In this document: one piece after another, positions 8,072 to 17,427 of the stretch
How positions within the stretch are numbered: position 1 is the stretch's first letter
Layout: the number at the start of each line of letters is the position of its first letter
Assembly: GCA_035623335.1 (NCBI GenBank)
Contig: DASPTQ010000099.1
Span: 20,262-84,261 of the forward strand
Direction of reading: 5' to 3'
DNA length: 64,000 bases
From: JAFAGX01 sp035623335
Lineage (GTDB): Bacteria; Acidobacteriota; Terriglobia; Terriglobales; Acidobacteriaceae
Notes under the pieces: model-generated
Told to the model about the DNA's origin: nothing
What the model saw: the letters and a program-made list of their open reading frames with translations, nothing else
Database searches by the model: none
Program-made: the position numbers and the translations under genes

Positions 8072-9022
8072 ATGGTTATGCCTGCCCCTGCCTCGGGAAT
8101 CACACCGGCATTCAGCATTATCATCGCGGTTTTCAACGACTGGGTGCCGCTTCGCGAATGTCTCGAGTCTTTGGGGCGGCAAGAGAATGCACCGAGCTTT
8201 GAAGTCATCGTTGTGGATGATGGGAGTGACGAACCTGCTCCCCAACTCATCCGACAATGGGCCGGTCGGTACCCGCTGGCGATCGTCAACCAGCCTCATA
8301 GGGGAATCCCGGCAGCACGGAATCATGGGGTGCGGGTTTCTAACGGTGAAGTGCTGCTGTTTGTGGATGCGGATTGCCGACTGCGCACGGACTGTCTAGC
8401 CAACCTGGGCGCAACCGTCTTTCACCCGCCGGAACACAATTCCTTTCAACTCCGCCTGGCGGGCGACCTGTCAAACCTGGTTGGCAAGACCGAAGAATTG
8501 CGTTTCAGAACTCTCCAAAACCAGCTGATGCAGCCGAACGGCTGCATTCGATACTTGAACACGTCCGCATTCGCGATTCGACGGGCGAGGCTGGATCCGG
8601 AGAAGGATTTGTTTGATGTTAGCGTGCCCAGGGGAGAAGACACTCTCTTACTGGTCCACCTCATCGAACACGGGGAACTCCCCTACTTTGTGGCGAACGC
8701 AACCGTCGAACATGTAATTCCGTTATCCCTGGGATCCTGCTTGCTCAAGGATATCCGCTCCGCCTATAGGGAAAGAAAAGCCTATGACATCATTTCCTCG
8801 AAGGGAATGCGGATCCGACTAAGGAATCGAGAGCGTCTTCGCATGCTCTCATCCATGTGGAAGACCTCAGGCCAGCCCCATATCGGACGGTTGGCGTGGT
8901 TTGTGCTGGTAGGCAGGCAGATCATACAACGAATCGTTTCTATTGCTTGCCGGCTACTTCGGCGGCTGCGGTTGTTGCCCGCTCAGCCAGTGGCGGAGAC
9001 CGCCGAGTCGATCTACGACTGA
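8072..9022 (+). CDS. glycosyltransferase family 2
   Basis: A 316-residue GT-A fold sugar transferase, cytosolic or membrane-associated. FSIIIAVFNDWVPLRECLESL is followed by EVIVVDDGSDEP, the nucleotide-sugar-binding HRGIPAARNHGV segment and LLFVDADCRL, the metal-binding DxD-like motif. A C-terminal amphipathic/hydrophobic helix (WFVLVGRQIIQRIVSIACRLL) may hold it to the membrane. ATG at 8072 was chosen; a TTG at 8015 would extend it by 19 unconserved residues. Together with the divergent exosortase it marks the left border of the accessory region. The sugar donor is not predictable. Confidence 0.88.
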   Translation: MVMPAPASGITPAFSIIIAVFNDWVPLRECLESLGRQENAPSFEVIVVDDGSDEPAPQLIRQWAGRYPLAIVNQPHRGIPAARNHGVRVSNGEVLLFVDADCRLRTDCLANLGATVFHPPEHNSFQLRLAGDLSNLVGKTEELRFRTLQNQLMQPNGCIRYLNTSAFAIRRARLDPEKDLFDVSVPRGEDTLLLVHLIEHGELPYFVANATVEHVIPLSLGSCLLKDIRSAYRERKAYDIISSKGMRIRLRNRERLRMLSSMWKTSGQPHIGRLAWFVLVGRQIIQRIVSIACRLLRRLRLLPAQPVAETAESIYD

Positions 9023-9182
9023 CACCTTGTCGCCGCGAACGGGCTTCTCGAGTTGGGCCGTGTTCGCATTGTGTTATTGCGCCGAATATGAGAAATTTTA
9101 AGAATCGGCGACTCACCCCCTTACCCGATACCCTTGGGTAGCCGCACGACGAAAGCAGCATCCTTGTCGGAAGGCGATTACG

Positions 9183-10370
9183 ATGAAGGCAAATACGAGA
9201 GCAATCTGCTTGGCCGCTTTATGCTGCCTGACATTTAGCACCGCGTGCACGGTCTCAAGAGGCAACCCTGTTGCCGCTTCTTCCTGGGTTCCGAAGGCCG
9301 CTGCTTCTTATCTCGACAATAGGACAACTTGGTGGATGGGGTGGAGCGGAGCCGCGCGCGATCACGGCACATTCTGCATCTCCTGCCATACGGCCTTACC
9401 CTACGCTCTCGCTCGGCCGGCACTTCGCCCGGTGCTGGCTGAACAGGGACTCTCCACGAACGAGCTCAAAATTCTCGATAACGTCATCAAGCGAGTCCGG
9501 CTTTGGAACCAGATTGGGCCGTATTACAGCGATCCGGGCTACGGCGGCAGAGTCACTGAATCCCGGGGAACCGAAGCCGTTCTCAATGCCCTTGTGCTAG
9601 CCAGCTATGACTCGCCAGCCGGGAACCTCGGGGCAGATACTCGCACCGCCCTTCGGAATATGTGGGAAGTCCAGCAAACCTCAGGAGACAAAGCGGGCGC
9701 TTGGCCTTGGCTTCAGTTCGATCAAGAACCCTGGGAAGCGAACGACTCCGCCTATTACGGGGCTTGCCTGGCTGCCATGGCCGTAGGGCTAGCTCCAGGC
9801 AACTATGCGGGCAGCCCGGAAGCGCAAAATGGCCTGAAACTACTGCTCGACTACCTGCAGCGAGAAAGTGCATCCCAATCCCCGATCAATCGTGTTTTTC
9901 TGCTTTGGGCTTCCACAAAATTGCCCGAATTACTCAGCCGAGAACAACAAAATGCCATCATCCAAGAGGTTCTGAGTCGCCAGCAGGCAGACGGCGGCTG
10001 GAGACTGGCCTCCATGGCGTGGCGCTGGAAGGGTTGGAGTGTCACAGCGCTGCTGAGAATGTGGTTCCTGGGGGATGGAACACCCCTGGCACATAAGAGC
10101 GACGGAGTAGCCACGGGCCTCGTTGCCTTTGTTCTCGAGGAGGCAGGAGTCCCCAGCGAGAACATCCAACTCCGGCGGGGACTGTCCTGGTTGATGAGCA
10201 ACCAGAACACCGCGGAAGGCTTTTGGCCCGCATGGTCGATTAATCGGCGGAAAAGCACAACCTCCAACACCGGACGGTTCATGAGCGACGCGGCGACGGC
10301 GTATGCGGTACTCGCGCTAACCGCGCACAAAACGCCGGAGGCCCCGGTGGCAGCTGCGGCCCATTACTAG
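9183..10370 (+). CDS. haem-c-motif lipoprotein with terpenoid-cyclase-like alpha/alpha fold
   Basis: A 395-residue exported protein. The signal peptide ends FSTAC, giving a lipidated Cys22 if processed by signal peptidase II. CISCH at residues 65-69 is a c-type haem-attachment motif. The rest resembles the C-terminal barrel of squalene/prenyltransferase proteins: repeated helices with QQADGGWRLASMAW, a VAFVLEEAGVPSEN segment, RRGLSWLMSNQNTAEGFWPAW and SDAATAYAVLALTAH. The DxDD motif of true squalene-hopene cyclases is not visible, so cyclase activity is doubtful. GGAAGG lies 8 bases before ATG at 9183. It is followed closely by an aldehyde dehydrogenase. Confidence 0.78.
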   Translation: MKANTRAICLAALCCLTFSTACTVSRGNPVAASSWVPKAAASYLDNRTTWWMGWSGAARDHGTFCISCHTALPYALARPALRPVLAEQGLSTNELKILDNVIKRVRLWNQIGPYYSDPGYGGRVTESRGTEAVLNALVLASYDSPAGNLGADTRTALRNMWEVQQTSGDKAGAWPWLQFDQEPWEANDSAYYGACLAAMAVGLAPGNYAGSPEAQNGLKLLLDYLQRESASQSPINRVFLLWASTKLPELLSREQQNAIIQEVLSRQQADGGWRLASMAWRWKGWSVTALLRMWFLGDGTPLAHKSDGVATGLVAFVLEEAGVPSENIQLRRGLSWLMSNQNTAEGFWPAWSINRRKSTTSNTGRFMSDAATAYAVLALTAHKTPEAPVAAAAHY

Positions 10371-10388
10371 GCGTCCTCGGTTTCTAAA

Positions 10389-11831
10389 GTGGAGAGAATG
10401 AAGGATTGCCGTCAATTTTACATTAACGGGGAATGGGTCAGTCCCGGCACCCCACACGAGCTGGTCGCGATCAACCCTGCCACGGAAGAGCCCATCGCGG
10501 CCATATCTCTCGGTAATGCAAGCGATGTAGACAAGGCAGTCGCGGCTGCCAAAGCTGCCTCCGCATCCTACGCGGAGACAACCGTTGAGGAGCGTGTGGC
10601 CCTGTTGCGACGGATCATCGAGGTCTACCAGTCCAAGAGTGAGGAGATGGCGCAAACCATTTCGCTCGAAATGGGGGCCCCCATCTCGCTCTCGCGAGCA
10701 GCCCAGGTTCCGGCCGGACTGGCCCATTTATCAGAAATCGTGAGAGTGCTCGGACACTTTAAGTTCGAGGAGCTCAAGGGTTCTACGCTCATGCGAAAAG
10801 AGCCCATTGGAGTGTGTGGTCTCATTACTCCTTGGAATTGGCCGATGAACCAGATTACCTGCAAAGTCGCACCTGCCCTCGCGGCCGGTTGCACCATGGT
10901 TCTCAAGCCAAGCGAAATCGCACCCCTTTCCTCGTATCTGTTCGCACAGATCGCGCACCAGGCCGGAGTTCCGGCGGGTGTCTTCAATGTGGTGAATGGT
11001 GAGGGACCGACCGTGGGGGCAACCCTTGCCTCACATCCGGACGTGGACATGGTTTCTTTTACCGGCTCCACGCGAGCGGGTGTCGCCGTAGCGTCGAACG
11101 CTGCTCCTACGGTTAAGCGGGTCACCCAGGAACTCGGGGGCAAATCGGCGAACATTGTTCTAGAGGATGCTGATTTCGAGAAGGCGGTCAAGGAGGGCGT
11201 GCGATCCTGCTTCCGAAACACGGGCCAGTCCTGCAACGCGCCCACCCGTATGCTGGTCCCACGTGCTAAGGCGGCTAGCGCTGCCGCCCTGGCGAAGCAG
11301 GTTGCTGACAGCAGCCTGGTGGGAGACCCTTTCTCCGAACGTACTCAAATCGGCCCGCTCGCGAGCCAGGCCCAGTTTGAAAAAGTCCAGGGCCTGATCG
11401 CCCAAGGCATCAAAGAGGGCGCAACCTTGGTCACCGGTGGTCCGGGCCGCCCCGAAGGGCTCAATCGAGGCTATTTTGTCAAACCCACCGTATTCGCGAA
11501 TGTCAGCAATGACATGACCATCGCTCGCAACGAGATCTTCGGTCCGGTGCTTTGCATCATGAGCTTCGAGGACGAAGATGACGCCGTACGGATTGCAAAC
11601 GACAGTCCGTACGGCCTGGCGGGTTTCGTGAGTTCTGGAGATGTCGACCGCGCTCGCCGGGTTGCGAAGCGCATCCGCTCCGGCAACGTGCACATCAACG
11701 GCGCACGGTTAGACTTCGGAGGATGCTTCGGAGGGTATAAGCAGTCGGGCAACGGGCGGGAATGGGGAGAAGCTGGACTCGAAGAATTCCTGGAGCTGAA
11801 GGCCATCTTTGGTTACGCGTCGGGGGGCTGA
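10389..11831 (+). CDS. NAD(P)-dependent aldehyde dehydrogenase family protein
   Basis: It oxidises an aldehyde to the acid with NAD(P). The catalytic residues are in place: Asn150 in PWNWPMNQ, Glu248 in QELGGKSANIV and nucleophile Cys282 in NTGQSCNAPTR. The Rossmann FTGSTRAG motif and the C-terminal EIFGPVLCIMSF and SGNVHINGARLDFGG blocks are normal. The 480 residues match the family. GTG at 10389 is the longest start; ATG at 10398 is an alternative, and both have poor ribosome spacing. It lies 18 bases after the haem-motif lipoprotein, suggesting co-transcription. The substrate is unknown; the family is too broad to assign one. Confidence 0.93.
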   Translation: MERMKDCRQFYINGEWVSPGTPHELVAINPATEEPIAAISLGNASDVDKAVAAAKAASASYAETTVEERVALLRRIIEVYQSKSEEMAQTISLEMGAPISLSRAAQVPAGLAHLSEIVRVLGHFKFEELKGSTLMRKEPIGVCGLITPWNWPMNQITCKVAPALAAGCTMVLKPSEIAPLSSYLFAQIAHQAGVPAGVFNVVNGEGPTVGATLASHPDVDMVSFTGSTRAGVAVASNAAPTVKRVTQELGGKSANIVLEDADFEKAVKEGVRSCFRNTGQSCNAPTRMLVPRAKAASAAALAKQVADSSLVGDPFSERTQIGPLASQAQFEKVQGLIAQGIKEGATLVTGGPGRPEGLNRGYFVKPTVFANVSNDMTIARNEIFGPVLCIMSFEDEDDAVRIANDSPYGLAGFVSSGDVDRARRVAKRIRSGNVHINGARLDFGGCFGGYKQSGNGREWGEAGLEEFLELKAIFGYASGG

Positions 11832-12211
11832 CAACCCGAAAGTAGCCTGTACCTGTGCGTCGCGACCATGGTAGGCTGATTTGTTACAATAACTTATGGT
11901 TGGGTCAAAACCCAGTCCAGAAATGCGATATTCAGTGCCAACCCTCCCCCACCGAATTTTCGCTCTCCCCTCTTTTTGCGGGTCGGAAGATCGGTAGCCG
12001 ATTGGAGTTCCCGTAGATCGAGAGGTGGGAGACTGCTCGAGGTCGAGCGTCGCGGTCAGTCCGAAGCGGTACTTGCCGAACGCACCTGGCTCTAGAAGCG
12101 AACAGGATAAGCCTGCTGGCTGTTATCCGAGGAGAAATCTGCGGCAATCTGACGGCTGTTCGCGCTCTCAACCGAGGGTCGCAAAAGCCATGGAAGGGCA
12201 GGAGGGTTCGT
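11832..12211. other. gene-free leader region before the aminotransferase
   Basis: 380 bases with no supported gene on either strand. It holds small hairpins: GGGT/ACCC arms in the AT-richer part near 11900, and GGATAA/TTATCC arms at 12105-12128. The length and the strong ribosome site at its end suggest a promoter plus untranslated leader for the plus-strand run 12212-15655. I see no T-box or other known riboswitch consensus. Confidence 0.45.
12200..12205 (+). promoter_or_regulatory. ribosome binding site deciding a TTG start
   Basis: AGGAGG six bases upstream of TTG at 12212, the start assigned to the aminotransferase. No ATG in that frame is comparably placed. Confidence 0.7.
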
Positions 12212-13096
12212 TTGACAACCGGAAGCGGCTGGTCGAAGACTTTAACGTACTTCGACGGCAAATGGCACGAGGGCAACGTGCCGATCATGGGCCCGCGCAC
12301 CCACGCGGCCTGGCTTTGCTCCGTCGTGTTTGACGGTGCTCGAGCCTTCGAAGGTGTGACGCCAGATCTTGACCTTCACTGCGCACGAGTGAATGATTCG
12401 GCCAAGAAGCTCTTTCTGAAGCCGGTGGTTTCGAGCGACAAATGGATAAGCCTAGCGAAGGAGGGTGTCTCTCGCTTCGACGGGAATACGGCGCTGTATA
12501 TCAGGCCTATGTATTGGGCGGAGCAAGAGGGACCGTGGGTTCAGGCACACGACCCTGAATCCACTCGTTGGTGTCTTTCCATTTATGAAGCGCCCATGAG
12601 GCCGCCCAAGGGATTTTCCATTACTCTCTCCCCTTATCGCCGGCCAACACTCGAAACGATGCCCGTGGACGCGAAGGCGGGATGTCTCTATCCCAACAAT
12701 GCGCGCGCCCTGTTTGAGGCTCACACTCGAGGCTTCGATAATGCCATCGTATGCGATATGCTCGGCAATGCTGCCGAACTCGCCACCTCGAACATTTTCA
12801 TGGCCAAAGACGGTGTGGTGTACACTCCGGTCGCCAACGGGACATTCCTGGCGGGAATCACGCGAAAGCGAGTGATCGGGCTATTGCGCGACAGCGGCGT
12901 AACCGTCCTTGAGAAAACCATGACGTACCATGACTTCGAGACAGCGGATGAGATCTTCGCCACCGGAAATTATTCCAAGGTGGTTCCAGCGACCCGGATC
13001 AACCAGCGCACTCTGCCTTTCGGGCCGCTCTATAGCAAAGCTCGCGAACTATACTGGGCATTCGCGCATTCTGATCGGTCGGCAGCCGGAGCCTAG
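12212..13096 (+). CDS. class IV (branched-chain-type) aminotransferase
   Basis: A PLP enzyme of fold type IV, most like branched-chain amino acid aminotransferases, which exchange amino groups between Leu/Ile/Val and 2-oxoglutarate. The PLP lysine is Lys155 in DAKAGCLYPNNARAL, and Glu189 in GNAAELATSNIF contacts the ring nitrogen. YFDGKWHEGNVP and FDGARAFEG form the N-terminal domain. The 294 residues fit the family, although the substrate loops differ from textbook IlvE, so D-amino-acid or specialised substrates remain possible. The TTG start is fixed by AGGAGG. It heads a tight plus-strand run with a carrier-thioesterase and a ThDP enzyme, a context suggesting supply of a specialised amino or keto acid. 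Confidence 0.88.
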   Translation: MTTGSGWSKTLTYFDGKWHEGNVPIMGPRTHAAWLCSVVFDGARAFEGVTPDLDLHCARVNDSAKKLFLKPVVSSDKWISLAKEGVSRFDGNTALYIRPMYWAEQEGPWVQAHDPESTRWCLSIYEAPMRPPKGFSITLSPYRRPTLETMPVDAKAGCLYPNNARALFEAHTRGFDNAIVCDMLGNAAELATSNIFMAKDGVVYTPVANGTFLAGITRKRVIGLLRDSGVTVLEKTMTYHDFETADEIFATGNYSKVVPATRINQRTLPFGPLYSKARELYWAFAHSDRSAAGA

Positions 13097-13134
13097 GAGG
13101 TCTTCCGAACCACGCACAGTTTGGGTGCTCGATC

Positions 13135-14103
13135 ATGACTAAAACCGCCACCACAACGATCGAAAGGCTGATTCCAATCTGGCAGCGTGTGCTCCAAGTC
13201 TCGTCGGTGGGTGTCGAGGATAATTTCTTCGATCTGGGTGGAGATTCCACCCTCGCCCTCGAGCTTTTCAATGAGATTTCGCATCTCTATGGTCGTGAGC
13301 TGCCCCCCGTGATGATTTACCATGCGTCGACCGTCTTGGCTCTGGCGGAGTTGCTCGAAACGCCCAGTGCTCTCCGCGTCCCGGCTCTGGTAAAACTGAA
13401 ACCCGGCACTTCCGACCCACCGGTGTTTATCACCCACGGTCTGGGCGGGACGGTGATGGACTTCTATCAGGTGCTCAAGCATATCCGCACCCCTCGCGCC
13501 ATCCATGGGATGCAGGCCCAGGGAATCGACGGGGTGGAAGAGCCGCTAGATTCCATCGAAGACATGGCCCGCTGCTCTCTCGAAGCGGTGCGAACGCTCC
13601 AACCACACGGACCTTACCTGCTGATCGGGTTTTCGCTCGGTGGCTTGGTCACACTGGAAATGGCGCAACAGCTGACGGCGGAGGGAGAAAAAGTCTCCCT
13701 GCTGGCGATGCTGGACTCTTATCCGCATATCAGCCGCTTGTCTCCGGGGCAGCGCACCCGCTTGGTGGTTCAGCAAATTCGCTATCGCCTTGCCCGCAAA
13801 CGGCTGGTAAACGGCAATCACTCTACGAGCGATCGTCTGTCGCCGACGATGCAACTCTTCCGAGAGAGGGCCCGTTTGGCGTTGGGGCGCTATCAACCTC
13901 GGTTTTATCCCGGCACCATAAGGTTTGTACGCGCCGCGGATCCCACAGACTTTCCCTCGGATCCTGTCGCCGTCTGGGGACACTTGGCCAAGGAGTTTTT
14001 AGTGGAGACTGTGCCCGGCGACCACCTGGGAATCATGACTACGCACTACGAGGAGCTGGCCAACGCGCTTTCCCGTTATTTGAGCGAAGCTCTTCCTTCC
14101 TGA
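13135..14103 (+). CDS. peptidyl-carrier-protein/thioesterase didomain protein
   Basis: Residues 8-75 form a carrier domain with the phosphopantetheine site DNFFDLGGDSTLALEL (Ser38). Residues 95-320 form a type I thioesterase of alpha/beta-hydrolase fold. The thioesterase triad is complete: Ser167 in GFSLGG, Asp194 in AMLDSYPH and His297 in PGDHLGIM. Such a pair normally ends a nonribosomal peptide or polyketide enzyme; here it stands alone without adenylation, condensation or ketosynthase domains. The AMP ligase at 15675 could load it in trans. ATG at 13135 is the only sensible start. The ThDP enzyme follows after 7 bases. Confidence 0.92.
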   Translation: MTKTATTTIERLIPIWQRVLQVSSVGVEDNFFDLGGDSTLALELFNEISHLYGRELPPVMIYHASTVLALAELLETPSALRVPALVKLKPGTSDPPVFITHGLGGTVMDFYQVLKHIRTPRAIHGMQAQGIDGVEEPLDSIEDMARCSLEAVRTLQPHGPYLLIGFSLGGLVTLEMAQQLTAEGEKVSLLAMLDSYPHISRLSPGQRTRLVVQQIRYRLARKRLVNGNHSTSDRLSPTMQLFRERARLALGRYQPRFYPGTIRFVRAADPTDFPSDPVAVWGHLAKEFLVETVPGDHLGIMTTHYEELANALSRYLSEALPS

Positions 14104-14110
14104 CAGACCG

Positions 14111-15655
14111 ATGAACGGTGCACAATCTTTGGTTGGTACGCTGTTTGCCTCAGGGGTCAACACCTGCTTCGCGAATCCCGGAACATCAGAAATACACATG
14201 GTCGCGGCATTCGATCAAGTCTCGGGAATGCGCTGCGTGCTCGGGCTTTTCGAAGGTGTGGTGACTGGGGCCGCGGACGGCTATGCCCGCATGGCAGAAA
14301 AGCCCGCCTGCACGGTCCTGCACCTCGGACCAGGTCTTGCCAACGGCCTGGCGAACCTGCACAACGCTCGCCGGGCACGGGTTCCGATCGTCAACATTGT
14401 TGGCCAGCATGCCACTTACCATTTGCCTCACGATACGCCGCTCACCTCCGATGTCGAAGGAATTGCACGGCCCTGTTCCCGGTGGCTACGGACCTCGGCA
14501 GCCACGCCCGAATTAGGGTGCGATGCCGCCGAAGCGGTTCTTGCCGCGCGAACCCCACCGGGCCAGATCGCCACGCTGATCGTCCCTGCCGACATTGCCT
14601 GGAATGAGGGAGGCAGGGTTGCCGCGATCGCCGCCGTTCCGATCGCACCCATGCCCGCCCAGGAGACGATCGAACGGGCGGCCAAGATGCTCCGCTCCGG
14701 CCTGCGAACCGCCATCCTACTCGCCGGCGGCGGTCTTTACGGCAAGGGGCTGAGGGCTGCCGGGCGGATCGCTGCGGCCACCGGCGCGAAGCTCCTGTGC
14801 CCCTACCCTTTTACCCGTTTCGAGCGAGGCGCCGGCATCCCGGCCGTCGACCGGGTTCACTACATCCTTGAACAAGCCACCGAGCAGCTGAAGGAATTTC
14901 GACAGCTGATCTTGGTAGGAACTGCGGCCCCGGTCGCATATTTCGCGTCTCCCGGCAAGAATGCAGTACTTACCTCTCCGGAATGCGACATTCATACTCT
15001 GGCGAGTCCTGCCCAAGACGCTGTCGGCGCACTCGACGCCCTAGCATCGGCCTTGTCCGCAAGCGGCACTCCGCCGCTGCTAGAGCGAGCCCAGAGACCG
15101 GCAGTGCCAAGCGGTCCCATCACTCTTCCAGGTCTTTCGACTGCCGTTGGCGCACTCCTGCCGGAAAACGCCATCGTTGTGGACGAATCCATGACCTCAG
15201 GCCGAGGGTTAATGGGGGCAACCAAGGGAGCTCCGCCCCAAGAGTGGCTGGGAAACACCGGAGGTTCCATAGGAATTGCCCTGCCGCTAGCTGTGGGCGC
15301 GGCCATCGCCTGTCCAGATCGGCGCGTCTTGTGCCTGACGGCCGATGGCAGCGCGATGTACACAGCGCAGGCGCTATGGACGATGGCGCGGGAAGGCCTC
15401 AACGTGACTACGGTAGTTTTCGCGAACCGTGCTTACGCGGTGTTGAAACGCGAGTTTTCTTACCTAGGGATCGGCGATCCGGGACCGCGGGCCCAGGACA
15501 TGTTCGAGATTGGCCGTCCCGATCTCGACTGGGCATCCATGGCAAAGGGCATGGGAGTGCCTGGCACCCGGGTTACTTCGTTGGATGGATTTGTGGAGGA
15601 GCTGCGAGCAGGATTGGAAAGCGACGGGCCGACCGTGATCGAAGTACCCTTGTAG
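14111..15655 (+). CDS. thiamine-diphosphate-dependent enzyme, acetolactate-synthase-like
   Basis: A 514-residue ThDP enzyme in three domains: PYR domain, central Rossmann-like domain and PP domain. Glu48 in GLFEGVVTGAADGYARM is the residue that activates the cofactor. LTADGSAMYTAQALWTM with the downstream FANRAYAVLKREF segment is the ThDP/metal-binding motif (usually GDGS). It is close to proteins annotated as acetolactate synthase large subunit, but shorter than IlvB. No regulatory small subunit is nearby, so carboligation of other 2-oxo acids or simple decarboxylation is as likely. It is the last gene of the plus-strand run and ends 19 bases from the convergent AMP ligase. Confidence 0.86.
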   Translation: MNGAQSLVGTLFASGVNTCFANPGTSEIHMVAAFDQVSGMRCVLGLFEGVVTGAADGYARMAEKPACTVLHLGPGLANGLANLHNARRARVPIVNIVGQHATYHLPHDTPLTSDVEGIARPCSRWLRTSAATPELGCDAAEAVLAARTPPGQIATLIVPADIAWNEGGRVAAIAAVPIAPMPAQETIERAAKMLRSGLRTAILLAGGGLYGKGLRAAGRIAAATGAKLLCPYPFTRFERGAGIPAVDRVHYILEQATEQLKEFRQLILVGTAAPVAYFASPGKNAVLTSPECDIHTLASPAQDAVGALDALASALSASGTPPLLERAQRPAVPSGPITLPGLSTAVGALLPENAIVVDESMTSGRGLMGATKGAPPQEWLGNTGGSIGIALPLAVGAAIACPDRRVLCLTADGSAMYTAQALWTMAREGLNVTTVVFANRAYAVLKREFSYLGIGDPGPRAQDMFEIGRPDLDWASMAKGMGVPGTRVTSLDGFVEELRAGLESDGPTVIEVPL

Positions 15656-15674
15656 AGTGGGGTTCTTCGGGTGG

Positions 15675-17255
15675 CTATTGGGTAGGGGTGTTCTGGAGTA
15701 ACTTAGCTAGCTCACCTTTCACCACTTTTCCGTTGGCCGTCAACGGCATGGTGGGAACCAGCAGGATCTGCGACGGCCGCTTGTAGGGCGCAAGGTGTTG
15801 CGCGGCATGTTGCGCGAGTTCGGATTCGGCGACGGAAATTCCCGACGCCAATTGCACAAAGGCGACAACTTCTTCGTCTCCTTTGGTTCCTTCGACGGAT
15901 CGTCCGATTACAGCCGAGCGAACGACTCCGGGATAAGCATTCAGCACGGCTTCGACTTCGGCCGGATAAACGTTGAGACCAAAGCGCACGATTAGCTCTT
16001 TCGTACGTCCCACGATGAACAGGTTTTCCTTCTCCAGGCGTGCTAGGTCGCGCGTGTTGAACCATCCTTCCCCATCGATCGCCGCGGCGGTTTCCTCTGG
16101 GGCGTGGTAGTAACCCTTCATGACATTGGGGCCACGCACGTGCAACTCGCCCACCTCTCCTTCGGCTACCTCTTCGCCTTGGAGACTCCGCAAACGAATC
16201 TCAACCCCGGGAAGAACACGCCCGACCGAGGTGTCTCCGCGAACTTCTCCAACGACCGCCTGAGAGATGTTGGGAGAGCATTCGGTCACCCCATATCCGT
16301 TGTGCAGCGGAATGCCGAACAGTTCTTCCACCTGGGATTTGACCGTGGGCTGAAGGGGAGCACCGGAGGAGGAGAGGATGCGCAGCGACGGAAAGCGCAG
16401 CGATTTCCATCCCTTCAGCTTGGCGTAATCGAGCAACAAGGAAAACATGGCCGGCGTGCCCAGCAGGATCGTCAATCGCTCTTTCTCCAGTGCGGTCAGC
16501 GCGGCCGCCGGATCGAAACGATGAGCCAAAAAAAGAGTCGACCCACTGATCAACGAACCCAAGAGAACAACCGACAGACCCACCGCATGGGACATCGGGA
16601 GAACACCGTAAAGACGATCGTCAGGGGTCAAGCTTCGAATTTGCGCCGACACGGCCGCGACATACAGGAGATTCCGGTGGGTCAACATGACGCCTTTAGG
16701 AAGACCGGTCGTGCCGGAGGTATAGATCAAGGCGGCAACCCGATCCGGGCTCTTGGGCTCGATTGGTTCCGCCTGAGCTTCTTCGCTCAGGGGGCCGATG
16801 GCGACCTGCCCGAACCCCGGCAACTCGTGCATCGTTGCTCCCTGGCGTTTCGCGTGTTCCCTGGCGTGGGGAGAGACGTTCGTGGTGTAAATGACGCGAC
16901 GAGCCCCGCAGTGTTTCTGGATCGCGTCCACCTCACTGGCCGACAGACGAGCATTGACGAGCACGGGCCAGGCATCAATGGTAGCCGAGGCCAGTAGCGT
17001 CGCGACAAATCCATGACAGTTTTCGCCCACGATCATGACCCGATCACCCGGCCGCACGCCAGACTGGACCAGCCAAGCTCGGGTTTCGGCGACTCCCTGG
17101 GCGAGCTGTCGATACGTACAACCGCCAGCGGCCGCCACCAACGCGAGTTGCTCGGGCGATGACTCCGCCCAGGGTTCGATGATGTCGCTGATTCGTTCGG
17201 GGAGTCTCTCTAGGAGCTCCTCGACGTTAACGCGAGTTTGGTTCGGTGATGCCAA
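15675..17255 (-). CDS. AMP-dependent synthetase/ligase (stand-alone adenylation enzyme)
   Basis: It activates a carboxylic acid as acyl-AMP and transfers it to CoA or a carrier-protein thiol. The phosphate-binding loop YTSGTTGLPKG is at 178-188, with NGYGVTECSPN, GEGWFNTRDLARLE, GRTKELIVRFGLNVYPAEVE and the catalytic C-terminal lysine in LTANGKVVKGEL. The frame is open to 17780, but those 175 residues are low-complexity and unlike the family. TTG at 17255 with AAGGA 4 bases upstream gives a normal 526-residue enzyme. The convergent neighbours and two carrier-thioesterase proteins suggest trans loading of a carrier. Fatty-acid, aryl-acid and amino-acid substrates all remain open. Confidence 0.9.
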   Translation of the reverse strand: MASPNQTRVNVEELLERLPERISDIIEPWAESSPEQLALVAAAGGCTYRQLAQGVAETRAWLVQSGVRPGDRVMIVGENCHGFVATLLASATIDAWPVLVNARLSASEVDAIQKHCGARRVIYTTNVSPHAREHAKRQGATMHELPGFGQVAIGPLSEEAQAEPIEPKSPDRVAALIYTSGTTGLPKGVMLTHRNLLYVAAVSAQIRSLTPDDRLYGVLPMSHAVGLSVVLLGSLISGSTLFLAHRFDPAAALTALEKERLTILLGTPAMFSLLLDYAKLKGWKSLRFPSLRILSSSGAPLQPTVKSQVEELFGIPLHNGYGVTECSPNISQAVVGEVRGDTSVGRVLPGVEIRLRSLQGEEVAEGEVGELHVRGPNVMKGYYHAPEETAAAIDGEGWFNTRDLARLEKENLFIVGRTKELIVRFGLNVYPAEVEAVLNAYPGVVRSAVIGRSVEGTKGDEEVVAFVQLASGISVAESELAQHAAQHLAPYKRPSQILLVPTMPLTANGKVVKGELAKLLQNTPTQ

Positions 17256-17259
17256 GTCG

Positions 17260-17264
17260 TCCTT
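17260..17264 (-). promoter_or_regulatory. ribosome binding site for the AMP ligase TTG start
   Basis: AAGGA on the minus strand, four bases before TTG at 17255. It supports cutting the long upstream extension of this reading frame. Confidence 0.5.
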
Positions 17265-17427
17265 CTCAGAAAATGCGGATGTCGAGGCGGTGAAGATTCG
17301 GATCCGAAGATTCCGCGACTTCCCCCACCTCAAGATTATTCCATCATCACCCTGTGCGCTGCCAAGTGACGGAAGGCTGGTCTTCGCGAGCCTGCCGCCG
17401 GCGAAACCAGATTTCGCGCCAATAGGC

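Noticed and set aside
12105..12128. T-box or other riboswitch before the aminotransferase
   Set aside because: Only a short imperfect hairpin is present; no T-box consensus, specifier loop or terminator was found.
16104..16997. 297-codon open frame opposite the AMP ligase
   Set aside because: Antisense shadow of a gene with intact catalytic motifs; basic and low-complexity.
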